From Cohnella baijiui (GTDB lineage Bacteria > Bacillota > Bacilli > Paenibacillales > Paenibacillaceae): a DNA stretch of 64,000 nucleotides. The DNA lies in the NCBI RefSeq assembly GCF_020731285.1, contig NZ_JAJFOW010000012.1, positions 1 to 64,000 on the forward strand, written 5' to 3'. The notes beneath the pieces were generated by a model, which did no database searches, was not told where the DNA came from, and saw only the letters and a list, made by a program, of their open reading frames with translations. The position numbers and the translations under genes are program-made. Below are positions 8,436 to 16,292 of this stretch, in pieces. Each line of letters begins with the position of its first letter. Positions within the stretch are counted from its first letter, which is position 1.

Positions 8436-9344
8436 GTGCACAACGCATTGGAACTTCTTCAGCTTGATTACTTCCGTACCGTAGCTCGTTTGGAACATAT
8501 GACCGAAGCTGCGGGTGTATTGCATGTCACGCAATCATCGCTCAGTAAGACGATTCGATTGTTGGAAGAGGACTTAGGTGTCTCGTTATTTGACAGAAGC
8601 GGTCGTAAGTTGCGGCTGAATGAGTTCGGTCGTTCTTTTCTGACGCGTGTAGAGAGGGCTTTGTTTGAATTGGAGGAAGGGAAACGTGAAATCGTTGATT
8701 TGACCAGTGCTGATTATGGTACATTGGCGCTGGCTGTTAACACAGCCTACATGTTGCCAGATATCCTTCATCGATTTCGGAAAATTCGACCCCATGTCCA
8801 GTTTCACGTACAACAGTTGAGGACCCATGAAATGGAAACTCGAGCCAAGAAGGGGGAGATCGATTTTTGTTTGTCTTCCCCACCCGTTCAAGGAAGCGAA
8901 TTCGTTTGCGATATCGTTTTCCAAGAGCAGATTTATGCGATTCTCCCGACAACCCATCGATTTGCGAACAGAGACCGAGTTCGTTTATCCGAACTTAAAG
9001 AAGAACGGTTTGTCAGTTTAAAAAAAGGTTATGGCATTCGTGACTTGATGGATTTTTATTGTGAAAAGGCTGGCTTCGTACCCCAAAACGCGTACGAAGG
9101 CGATGAACCGGCAACATTAGGTCTTCTTGTTCAAGCAGGACTAGGCATTTCCTTTGTACCAGAGTCCGCATTACATTTTGGGCCTAAGGAGAATATTGCG
9201 ATCTTGCGAATAGAGGAGCCCGTGTGCAAACGGGAAATTGGACTATCGAGACATCAGAGTCGCTATTTAACAAGTGTTGCGAAGGAATTTCATCAAGTCA
9301 TTATTGAGCACTTCCAGGGGATGTCTCGCAACGACGCTCGTTAA
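8436..9344 (+). CDS. LysR family transcriptional regulator
   Basis: This 302-residue protein has an N-terminal winged helix with FRTVARLEHMTEAAGVLHVTQSS (about residues 13-35) and the typical LFDRSGRKLRLNEFG. A periplasmic-binding-like effector domain follows at about 90-295. Translation starts at GTG 8436; AAAGGAATG is just upstream. LysR regulators usually control a divergent neighbour, but here the upstream gene is across an att-like site and the downstream gene (multicopper oxidase) converges, so the target is not evident. The effector domain does not show its ligand. Confidence 0.9.
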   Translation: MHNALELLQLDYFRTVARLEHMTEAAGVLHVTQSSLSKTIRLLEEDLGVSLFDRSGRKLRLNEFGRSFLTRVERALFELEEGKREIVDLTSADYGTLALAVNTAYMLPDILHRFRKIRPHVQFHVQQLRTHEMETRAKKGEIDFCLSSPPVQGSEFVCDIVFQEQIYAILPTTHRFANRDRVRLSELKEERFVSLKKGYGIRDLMDFYCEKAGFVPQNAYEGDEPATLGLLVQAGLGISFVPESALHFGPKENIAILRIEEPVCKREIGLSRHQSRYLTSVAKEFHQVIIEHFQGMSRNDAR

Positions 9345-9350
9345 AACAAT

Positions 9351-9374
9351 GGACTGTCCCATTCGGAACAGTCC
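9351..9374. terminator. Bidirectional terminator
   Basis: GGACTGT (9351-9357) pairs with ACAGTCC (9368-9374) between the convergent LysR and multicopper oxidase genes. A-runs flank both sides. Confidence 0.7.
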
Positions 9375-9393
9375 AAAAGTTTGATCATATCGC

Positions 9394-11472
9394 TTATTCC
9401 GGCTGGTTGGCCGTTTTCTTTCCCGTTTGAAAAGGCGTGGTGATTCCTTCATAGGACAAGTGCATCGTCATTCCCAATTCTGCATGCCATAAATTATGAC
9501 AATGATCCATCCAGATCCCGGGATTATCTGCTTTAAAAGCAACTTCATAAACCTCGCCGGGCGCTACATCTAGCGAATCCGTCCACCAAGGACTTCCTGT
9601 AGTCGGTTTCCCGTTCCGACTGAGAACGAGCATCGTATGCCCATGAAGATGCATCGGATGATGATCCCAGCCACGATTAATAAAGGTTGTTTTTACAAGA
9701 TCGCCTTCTTTAACCGTTAACATGGGCGTATCGGGAAAAACGTGCCTGTTAATGGTGTATAAAGCATATAGTTTACCATCATAAAACCCTAATCGACTAT
9801 CCAAGACGATTTTGAAGGTGCGGTCAAATTTACTATTGAGGCCGAAAGGAGTCTGTTGTTTTTCTCCATATCGACTCGGATCGAATACCGGATTTTTATC
9901 ATTTATCGCCGGGATTGCATTGGTTTCCGTCTCGCTAAAGACAATCCCCGGAGTTGCGCCTGCATCACTTTGGCTGCTCAATCTGACTGGTGTTTTTGGC
10001 ATTGTAAATAAAATATCGTATCGACCGCCGCCAGCGATAAATAGATTTTGATTGTCTACCGGGGCGGGCGACTGAATATCATTCCCGTCGATCGCGATCA
10101 CTTTAAATGGGGCCCCCGATAATTGGAAAGTTTGCGGGTAGTTCTGGGCATTAATCAATCGCAATCTGACAGGTGTACCCGATGGAATCGTTTGGCGATC
10201 GAGTGTATCTTGTAATCCATATGCGGGAGTAAAGGAGTCGTCGTTCGGCAATTGCCAAGCGTGACTTAAAACCGTGATATCTTTTGTTTGGGGTTGTGCC
10301 ATCTCTTGTGGCTCTACAACAAGGGATCCAAACAAACCTTTTATGACTTGCTTGGCCGATTGTTGATGGGAATGGTACCAATACGTCCCCGCTTGTTTGG
10401 CTTGAAATCGATACACATGGGTTCCCTCAGGCGGAACGGAATCTTGTGTAACCCCGGCAACCCCATCTTCTGCATTAGGCACATTGTAACCATGCCAATG
10501 AATCGTAACCCCGTCTTCAATATCTTTGTTTTTCAACACCACTTCAACAATTTCCCCTTGTTTCACTCGTAGTTCCGGACCCGGAGCGCTCCCGTTAAAG
10601 GTCCAGGCCTCCATGGTCTTGCCCGAACTTAATGTGACTTGTTTTTTCTCGGCAACCAATTCAAAATAACGGTCTGCTTTCTCGGTTTGAGGCCCTGTCA
10701 ATGCGGTTACGCTTATTTCTTTATCGTTCATAGAATGATTCATGGTCTGCATATTCATCTCATGATGATGCATGCTTCCCATATTCATATGGTCGGGAAG
10801 AACGGATGCTTTCATGGACAAGATATACCATCCGCCTATCAGGATTGCCGGAATGACAATGGGAAGAATCCTCCGTACAAATCTCGTAGATGCCGGCAAC
10901 TTATAATGGGTTTGTGACAGCTCGGCGCTATAACGTTGTTGTCGAAACCATAAAGCGACTAGAATCAAGGCGAATACCATCCAGATGAGCACAGCATTCC
11001 ATATGTTTAATTCAAACGGATAAACGAAATAGGAAAAATAACAACCTGCGACCGAACTGATCAGAGCGGCTTGGACCGGAAGGATGAATGGGGGCGAGGC
11101 CAGCAACTTTCGCTCCGTTTCATCTACTGACGTTTGTAATTCGTCTGATGTTTGACGGACGATCTTCCGCAAGATCGCAAGGGGTACAAGCGTTGAGACT
11201 GCCGAAGGAAGGAACAGCGGCATGGTCAGCAACACCTTTTCTTCAATAAATCCCCACCCGTAAGTACCTGTTACGACTAAGATGACGAGCTCTGCAACGA
11301 CCATCGCCTGAGCCAAACCGCATAAAATGGCAGAGCGTTTCAGGCTTATCTTCAACTCCTTTTTTGTAGAGAGGAAGGGAAGGCGGCTCAAACGATTGGC
11401 TACGATCACCCATAACACAATCAAGATTGCGAAAACAATAAAATCAATCAGGTATAGCAGTTTGAACATCAT
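9394..11472 (-). CDS. Membrane-anchored multicopper oxidase
   Basis: The 692-residue protein has a membrane part of about 215 residues with some five hydrophobic segments, then a Met/His-rich linker (MNMGSMHHHEMNMQTMNHSM), then a three-cupredoxin laccase-type oxidase. All four copper motifs are present: HWHGYN, WYHSHQ, HPMHLHGH and HCHNLWHAELGM. Such enzymes oxidise Cu(I), Mn(II) or phenols outside the cell and can give copper tolerance; the linker suggests copper handling. ATG 11472 follows AAAGGAG. A longer reading to 11535 lacks a site. No copper chaperone or exporter is adjacent. Confidence 0.9.
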   Translation of the reverse strand: MMFKLLYLIDFIVFAILIVLWVIVANRLSRLPFLSTKKELKISLKRSAILCGLAQAMVVAELVILVVTGTYGWGFIEEKVLLTMPLFLPSAVSTLVPLAILRKIVRQTSDELQTSVDETERKLLASPPFILPVQAALISSVAGCYFSYFVYPFELNIWNAVLIWMVFALILVALWFRQQRYSAELSQTHYKLPASTRFVRRILPIVIPAILIGGWYILSMKASVLPDHMNMGSMHHHEMNMQTMNHSMNDKEISVTALTGPQTEKADRYFELVAEKKQVTLSSGKTMEAWTFNGSAPGPELRVKQGEIVEVVLKNKDIEDGVTIHWHGYNVPNAEDGVAGVTQDSVPPEGTHVYRFQAKQAGTYWYHSHQQSAKQVIKGLFGSLVVEPQEMAQPQTKDITVLSHAWQLPNDDSFTPAYGLQDTLDRQTIPSGTPVRLRLINAQNYPQTFQLSGAPFKVIAIDGNDIQSPAPVDNQNLFIAGGGRYDILFTMPKTPVRLSSQSDAGATPGIVFSETETNAIPAINDKNPVFDPSRYGEKQQTPFGLNSKFDRTFKIVLDSRLGFYDGKLYALYTINRHVFPDTPMLTVKEGDLVKTTFINRGWDHHPMHLHGHTMLVLSRNGKPTTGSPWWTDSLDVAPGEVYEVAFKADNPGIWMDHCHNLWHAELGMTMHLSYEGITTPFQTGKKTANQPE

Positions 11473-11599
11473 ACAAACTCCTTTCTCTGTATAGAAGTCG
11501 AAAAAGTGTGCTGATTTCAAAACAATCATATTCAATAAGTCTCATTTATTCCAACGCATTTAAACTCATAAAATCATGGATTAAAATGAATGAAAAAAA

Positions 11600-11634
11600 G
11601 AGCCTCGGCATCGCGTCGCGCATTGCCGGGGCTC
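11600..11634 (-). terminator. Terminator after the ArsR-SRPBCC gene
   Basis: GAGCCTCGGCA (11600-11610) pairs with TGCCGGGGCTC (11624-11634). On the minus strand the stem is followed by a seven-T run. Confidence 0.85.
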
Positions 11635-11695
11635 ATCATCTTGCCGGATTTACCATTTCCTATGCGGGAGTGTCAGCTTCACTGATATTTGGGTT

Positions 11696-12469
11696 TTATC
11701 CGCCAGCGAGCGCCTCTCCGGTTTCGAGCAACGTCTTCAAGCCCGAAAGCACAATCGGAAATCCGTTTTCAATAATTTTTGCGGTATGAGCGGCATGTTC
11801 TAATTCATCGTGCACAACGGTTACGAGGGTTACGCCCTTAAGCTCGGCATGTGGACCGATTTCCCACGTGATGCGTATCGGGGTGTCGGTTTCCGTACCC
11901 GGAAACGAAACAAATCGCCAACTCATCACGAGTTTACTCGGAGGATCCATGTCGAGAATGATCCCTTCCGCTCTCTTCTCTTCCCCATTCCATAGTTCGA
12001 ATGGAGATTCGATTTGCCAATCGGACCGGATGGCGCAATTGTGCCAAAATTTCGACGTCATGGCTGGATCCGTAATGGCTTGCCAAACTTTTTCGGGGGT
12101 TGCTTTAATCGCTATCCGATTTACATGGCAGGGTGTATTCTCCATATTCGTTTCACGCTCCAGTTCGTTTTGAAGGGATGTTAATCCGATCGCCCAAGGT
12201 TCGGTGTATTTGCTTACCCACCGTTCATAAATTTGGCGTATAGGTACCGCATTCAAATAATGAAGCTTTTCACGGCCTGCTTTCCTAGTCGTAATAAGCC
12301 CGGCTTCCTCCAATAGGTTTAGATGCTTCATTACACCGAATCGAGACATGTCGAGCGGCGCGCAAAGCTCATTCAGCGTCTGCCCGTTCGAGGCATGAAG
12401 CAGATCCAACAGCGTACGGCGGCTGGGATCCGCAAGCGCCTTGAATATGTCTTTTTCCAATTGCAACAC
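11696..12469 (-). CDS. ArsR-type regulator fused to an SRPBCC (AHSA1) domain
   Basis: The protein of about 257 residues joins an ArsR-like winged helix (FKALADPSRRTLLDLLHASNGQT, then APLDMSRFGVMKHLNLLEEAGLI) to a C-terminal SRPBCC/AHSA1 domain of about 140 residues (VNRIAIKATPEKVWQAITDP to the end). The pair is usually encoded by two adjacent genes. Here a single frame suggests that ligand binding by the SRPBCC part may control DNA binding. The start is uncertain between GTG 12469 and TTG 12460, both close to AGAAGGAAG. The gene is divergent from a nitroreductase, its probable target. Confidence 0.82.
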   Translation of the reverse strand: MLQLEKDIFKALADPSRRTLLDLLHASNGQTLNELCAPLDMSRFGVMKHLNLLEEAGLITTRKAGREKLHYLNAVPIRQIYERWVSKYTEPWAIGLTSLQNELERETNMENTPCHVNRIAIKATPEKVWQAITDPAMTSKFWHNCAIRSDWQIESPFELWNGEEKRAEGIILDMDPPSKLVMSWRFVSFPGTETDTPIRITWEIGPHAELKGVTLVTVVHDELEHAAHTAKIIENGFPIVLSGLKTLLETGEALAGG

Positions 12470-12644
12470 TTCCTTCTCTTCTTGACGGTCAAAAAAATGA
12501 TTTAAACCGCTTGACACGTTACCTTGCGGTAACATATGATAAAAACATCATAAGTGACCTTATAGTCACATGATAGCACAAACGGATTTGTTTGTCTGCC
12601 GGCGGCATGCAAATCGCGTTGATAATGAACAGGAGCTGATCTCT

Positions 12645-13262
12645 GTGGGAACGTCTTCAATATTACAGAATCGCATATCCGCTAGTGCTTTCGATCCCGA
12701 AGGCCGGATTGCCCGAGAAGATTTGCTTGCTTTTGTCGAACTGGCCATCAAAGCGCCATCAGGCTTTAACCAACAGCCTTGGCACTTTCTGATCGTCGAC
12801 GATAAGGAAAAGAAGGAAGCACTGCGTACCGCCGCCTTCGGCCAGCAGAAAATTGCAGATGCCGCTGCCTCTGTAATTATGTTAGCAAACCTGCAAGCAT
12901 ATGAGCGTGCCGAGCAAATAGCGGATGATCTAGTAACGAAACAGTATACTCCAGGAGCGTACAAGGAAAAAGTGATCCATTCCATTCGCTCATATCCTGT
13001 AAATATGCCTGACAAATACAAAGAGGAAGCGATCATTGCCGCTTCTTTTGCGGCATACGGCTTTCAACTCGCTGCATTTGAACACGGCTACGGGGTAAAT
13101 CCCATTGGCGGATTTGATCCGGCTGCCGTTTCCGAGACGTTCGGCATCCCGGATCACTTGAAGCCCATATTAATTATCGCCGTCGGCCCGTCCCCAGTGG
13201 AGACGAAGCAGCGCAAGTTCCGCTTCCCAGCGGAAGAGGTATCTTCTTTTAACGCAATCTGA
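12645..13262 (+). CDS. Nitroreductase family protein
   Basis: This flavin-dependent reductase of 205 residues begins at GTG 12645, nine bases behind AGGAG; the longer frame from 12570 has no site. ILQNRISASAF near the N-terminus and APSGFNQQPWHFLIV at about 45-60 are the FMN-binding signatures of the family. GGFDPAAVSETFGIPDHLKPILIIAVG near the C-terminus is the usual closing motif. Such enzymes reduce nitroaromatics and quinones with NAD(P)H. It lies divergent from the ArsR-SRPBCC regulator and 90 bases before a SnoaL-like gene, so the three may form a small detoxification unit. Confidence 0.88.
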   Translation: MGTSSILQNRISASAFDPEGRIAREDLLAFVELAIKAPSGFNQQPWHFLIVDDKEKKEALRTAAFGQQKIADAAASVIMLANLQAYERAEQIADDLVTKQYTPGAYKEKVIHSIRSYPVNMPDKYKEEAIIAASFAAYGFQLAAFEHGYGVNPIGGFDPAAVSETFGIPDHLKPILIIAVGPSPVETKQRKFRFPAEEVSSFNAI

Positions 13263-13352
13263 CAGACTGGCTGCCCATCTGCAGACCGTTTACGGAATTA
13301 TGCAAAGAATTGGAGAAAGCAGTGAAACGTACTTACAGAGGAGGAATAACCA

Positions 13353-13799
13353 ATGAGCGACTTTCAAAGCATTGTTGATCGCTTCGAGATCGAGGCGCTG
13401 CGCGGCGAGTTCACCGACACGGTGATGATGCGCGACCCCGACCGCCTTGCGTCGCTGTTCACGGAGGACGGCGTGTGGCGGATTCCCCCAGTCGTCGAAT
13501 TCGTCGGCCGGGAGCAGATTCGCGCCGGGAGCAAACGGCTTCAGGGTCAGTGGGACTATTTCGTGCAAAACACGCACCCGGGCATGATCCAGCTCAAGGG
13601 CGATATCGCTGTCGGCCGCGCCTACATCTCAGAGCTCGCGCGCCTGCGCGACGGCAGGAGCGGGCTGAACTACGCCGTGTATCATGACCGCTACCAGCGT
13701 ACAGAGAACGGCTGGAAGTTTGCCGAGCGCGTCTACGAGATCAGATACCTCGACACCACACCACTTTCGGGCTCGGCGCAGATCGACTCACATGAGTAG
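13353..13799 (+). CDS. SnoaL-like (NTF2 fold) protein
   Basis: The 148-residue product has the cone-shaped NTF2-like fold pattern. An N-terminal helix EIEALRGEFTDTVMMRDPDRLASLF is followed by TEDGVWRIPP and a curved sheet ending in YHDRYQRTENGWKFAERVYEIRYL. Members are polyketide cyclases, dehydratases, isomerases or binding proteins; the specific role is not visible. AGGAGGAATAACC precedes ATG 13353. Its codon use is much more GC-rich than that of the nitroreductase just upstream, which points to a separate origin. Confidence 0.82.
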   Translation: MSDFQSIVDRFEIEALRGEFTDTVMMRDPDRLASLFTEDGVWRIPPVVEFVGREQIRAGSKRLQGQWDYFVQNTHPGMIQLKGDIAVGRAYISELARLRDGRSGLNYAVYHDRYQRTENGWKFAERVYEIRYLDTTPLSGSAQIDSHE

Positions 13800-14088
13800 G
13801 AGTCGATGTTCTCGACGCCCCGCATCGGGGCGGTCGCGAGCAGACGATGATCGACCGCGTTAAGGAAGGGGAGCTCGATGTCTGTCTGCTACTGGAAAAC
13901 AGGCCGCCTGAACAAGGCCCCTATTCGCCATCCGGCGATCCGGTTGAATTTATTGCTCGGCCTACGGCCCCAAAAGTGGATCTCTCAACCGCTTCGGACG
14001 TTTATGGAGATGGTTCGAGTATAATAACGCGACCATAATGCCGACTTGTTCCGCTATCGAGACACATTAATTCAAATTGTTGGAAGAA
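13800..14088. other. Gap without a convincing gene; possible LysR remnant
   Basis: A frame at 13847-14038 reads DRVKEGELDVCLLLENRPP, which resembles the start of a LysR effector domain, but it has neither a helix-turn-helix nor a plausible length. I see it as decayed coding DNA at most. The rest of the stretch up to the hairpin at 14089 shows nothing. Confidence 0.4.
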
Positions 14089-14114
14089 AGGGCCATCCTC
14101 AACAGGATGGCCCT
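14089..14114 (+). terminator. Conserved cassette-end hairpin, copy 1
   Basis: AGGGCCATCCT (14089-14099) pairs perfectly with AGGATGGCCCT (14104-14114). It is followed without a gap by the left arm of att-like site 2. The same hairpin precedes arms at 15198, 33615 and 41048. Confidence 0.8.
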
Positions 14115-14174
14115 AAAAACTTGCCGTTACAGGTAGCGCGGAGAACCGTATCATAAGTAACGGCAAGTTTTTTT
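14115..14174 (+). other. att-like site 2, the most complete copy
   Basis: The left arm AAAAACTTGCCGTTAC (14115-14130), the coding core GAACCGTATCATAAGTAA (14143-14160) and the right arm GTAACGGCAAGTTTTT (from 14157) are all intact. The two arms are perfect inverse complements. Codons before the core (CGC GGA) extend the RlmH match to R-G-E-P-Y-H-K-stop. Confidence 0.85.
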
Positions 14175-14191
14175 GGGACTCGTCTACATGT

Positions 14192-14800
14192 TCATCCATC
14201 CGTAGCCCGCGAGCACAACTCCCGGATATGCTGGGTGACGATCTGCTCAACGGTTTCCGGTGTGTAGAGCTCCGGGCGAAGCAATGCGAGGATCGTCAAA
14301 CCTTCGACAATCGCGGCCAATCTAAATGTTTCGAGTCGAATGTCCACCGAAGAGGGGAGAAGCTTCGCCTTAGCTAGAATTTCGAGGACGGCTTTAGTCA
14401 GGTAGTGGAGTCCGTCCGTGAGATCGTCTTTTTTAGCCTGTAACGCCAAACTCGTGAGGGATCGGATGGCGAAGATCCACCAGACGCCGACGGCAGTTCG
14501 TTTTTCCGCATCCATAGGGAGCAGCTCTAACAGAATTTCCTTCGCAGCCTTCATCGGAATATGGCTTATCTCCAGCCCCTCTGCTGCTCTGTCAGCCCCT
14601 CTTGTCAAATAATAATCCACGATAAATAGCAACAGCTCGTCCTGCGTTGAAAAATAATGCCGCAAGGCGCCGGGCGACAACCCTGCCGCAGCTGCGACGG
14701 CACGGATTGACGCATGTTCGATCCCTTTTCCTTCAATAATATTCCATGCCGATTCGGCGATCAGCTTTCTTTTTTGTTCGTGGTCCACGACTTTCGGCAA
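14192..14800 (-). CDS. TetR/AcrR family regulator
   Basis: The 202-residue repressor starts at TTG 14800 behind AGGGAG, giving the usual N-terminus MPKVVDHEQKRKLIAESAW. The helix-turn-helix lies at about 24-55 (HASIRAVAAAAGLSPGALRHYFSTQDELL). The C-terminal part resembles the BetI-like TetR subfamily, often linked to fatty-acid or efflux control. A palindrome at 14847-14861 just upstream is a likely auto-regulatory operator. The divergent neighbour is a short zinc-ribbon gene. The gene runs towards the complete att-like site and no exporter lies beside it. Confidence 0.9.
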   Translation of the reverse strand: MPKVVDHEQKRKLIAESAWNIIEGKGIEHASIRAVAAAAGLSPGALRHYFSTQDELLLFIVDYYLTRGADRAAEGLEISHIPMKAAKEILLELLPMDAEKRTAVGVWWIFAIRSLTSLALQAKKDDLTDGLHYLTKAVLEILAKAKLLPSSVDIRLETFRLAAIVEGLTILALLRPELYTPETVEQIVTQHIRELCSRATDG

Positions 14801-14846
14801 CGGTAAACGCTCCCTTGTTTTATTTAGCACACTGCATTAAAATAAT

Positions 14847-14861
14847 TAACACAGTGTGTTA
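14847..14861. promoter_or_regulatory. Palindromic operator upstream of tetR
   Basis: TAACACAGTGTGTTA is a perfect 6+3+6 dyad, 46 bases upstream of the TetR start. A weaker copy, TAGCACACTGCATTA, lies at 14825-14839. The position fits TetR auto-regulation. Confidence 0.55.
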
Positions 14862-14956
14862 TTTAGATTTTATTTCAGTTATAGCGCTTCGAGATGATCA
14901 CGTCAATAGTACTGAACTTTATCTGAATTTTATCGTGATTGACGGGAGGGATTACA

Positions 14957-15160
14957 ATGCAGGACCAATTCAATGGATTTCGTTATCGTTCCACCTGTTA
15001 TAGTTGCAAAAGAGCTTTTGATGTCTTCGAGGGAACTCAAGCTTATGAACGAGTGAAACGAAATTTCAAAGGAATGCATTGGTGCGAAGATTGCAAAAAC
15101 AGGATCGAGCTTGAAGCACGACTGCAGCTCGGAAGACGATTGTTGACCGGCAAAGATTAG
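14957..15160 (+). CDS. Small four-cysteine zinc-ribbon protein
   Basis: This 67-residue protein has two Cys pairs, CYSC near residue 15 and CEDC near residue 43, spaced as in treble-clef zinc ribbons. A basic and acidic helical tail follows (KNRIELEARLQLGRRLL). GGGAGGG precedes ATG 14957. Such minimal ribbons bind nucleic acid or protein partners; no catalytic part is present. It shares a cassette with the divergent TetR gene between att-like sites 2 and 3. Function unknown. Confidence 0.7.
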   Translation: MQDQFNGFRYRSTCYSCKRAFDVFEGTQAYERVKRNFKGMHWCEDCKNRIELEARLQLGRRLLTGKD

Positions 15161-15175
15161 GTTTCATGACAGAAC

Positions 15176-15242
15176 GGGACATCGAAAGGATGGCCTTAAA
15201 ACTTGCCGTTACAAATAGCGCGGAGAACCGTACCATAAGTAA
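15176..15242 (+). other. att-like site 3 with degenerate hairpin
   Basis: A decayed copy of the cassette-end hairpin (GGGACATC, loop GAAA, GGATGGCC, 15176-15196) leads into the left arm AAAACTTGCCGTTAC (15198-15212). The core GAACCGTACCATAAGTAA (15225-15242) follows and reads E-P-Y-H-K-stop. The right arm is changed to AACAGCGAAAAATT. Confidence 0.78.
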
Positions 15243-15430
15243 CAGCGAAAAATTCGGTGAAAATTCTGTTCGCCATACATTCACCCTTCTCCTGACCGTT
15301 GTGATGAAAGGTAATTAAAATAAAAATATGGCTAATAGGCTTCGAAATAGGCTATATCGGGAATTTCATGAAATTCGTGAATATGATGCTACATGAAAAC
15401 CGCCTTTTATTAATATTGAGGGAGTTTTCA

Positions 15431-15757
15431 ATGATGCCTGAAAATATTGTTCGTACCATACAACAACATGAATTAGATGACCTACTACGATTATATAAAC
15501 ATTTACATAATGATGATCCTGAAATTGATATGAATGAAAAAGCAGTACTTTGGAATGAAATATTGAACGATCGTTATATGAAGATCGTAGTTGCAGAGAT
15601 TGAAGGAAAACTAGTGTCATCGTGTGTAATTACGATAATCAAAAACTTAACTAGAAGTGCTAGGCCATATGCACTAATTGAGAATGTCGTTACCGACAAG
15701 GATTATAGAAAGCATGGATTTGCGAAGAAGGTATTGAATAAAGCCGGCGCTCGTTAA
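15431..15757 (+). pseudogene. GNAT acetyltransferase, truncated and joined to a MerR fragment
   Basis: ATG 15431 behind GAGGGAG opens a GNAT N-acetyltransferase: IVRTIQQHELDDLLRLYKHL, then KIVVAEIEGKLVSSCVITII, then IENVVTDKDYRKHGFAKKVL. The last stretch is the beginning of the acetyl-CoA-binding motif. After KVLNKA the frame enters foreign DNA that matches the 3' end of the merR gene at 40265 and stops. The C-terminal half of the domain, about 50 residues, is missing. The fragment is AT-rich, unlike what surrounds it. Confidence 0.75.
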
Positions 15758-15943
15758 GCTCGAAGAAGCCAAACAGCACATTGCCCATTTGGAACAAAAA
15801 ACCGACCTATATCAAGCCATTCTGGAGCACCGCTCTCCAGACACAACCAATCCCGGCAACTGGGACAAAATTCAGCATATGCATGGTGACGTATTTTACT
15901 CGCCCTCTGTTCGGAAGGCGTGAGAGAACGGATACAGTAGATG
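15745..15943 (+). pseudogene. 3' fragment of a merR gene, duplicated from the locus at 40 kb
   Basis: These 199 bases match 40265-40463 without gaps, at roughly 94 per cent identity by eye. They cover the last 59 codons of the MerR gene and 20 bases beyond its stop. The copy has no start and no DNA-binding domain. Confidence 0.85.
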
Positions 15944-16013
15944 AAGCATCGATAATAAGGCCGCCAACTGCGGCACACTTAGGGCGATTTTTCGCCGAAA
16001 GCTCCGTTAAGCT

Positions 16014-16040
16014 GAACCGTACCATAAGTGACGGCGAAAT
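16014..16040 (+). other. att-like site 4 (type B ends)
   Basis: The core GAACCGTACCATAAGTGA (16014-16031) reads E-P-Y-H-K-stop and is followed by ACGGCGAAATTT. The upstream arm differs from type A: TTCGCCGAAAGCTCCGTTAA (15991-16010). An almost identical upstream arm occurs at site 7. Confidence 0.75.
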
Positions 16041-16182
16041 TTAGAGCCGGGGTACATTACGGGAGTTTTGGATTTTGCTAAAAAGCGAGATGCAGTTGCT
16101 GCATGAGTTTCGATTCCTTCGGCGGCTCGCTCGGCAGGCCCTAGTGCATGAACGCGTGGAACGAGGAACTTATAAACCACGC

Positions 16183-16216
16183 AAAGCGGGCAGTCCTTGA
16201 TGGGACTGCCTGCTTT
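16183..16216. terminator. Strong hairpin downstream of the SDR gene
   Basis: A 14-bp stem pairs AAAGCGGGCAGTCC (16183-16196) with GGACTGCCTGCTTT (16203-16216). The rest of the gap between 15944 and 16292 shows only att-like site 4. Confidence 0.65.
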
Positions 16217-16292
16217 GTGATGCATTGCAACGCAGCGCAAGCACGCCGGCATATGCGGAAGATTCGGTTTGGCTGCATTCGGACAGATCGAT

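Noticed and set aside
13847..14038. Open frame of 63 codons with LysR-like residues
   Set aside because: Too short, no DNA-binding domain and no binding site; at most a remnant, noted in the gap entry.
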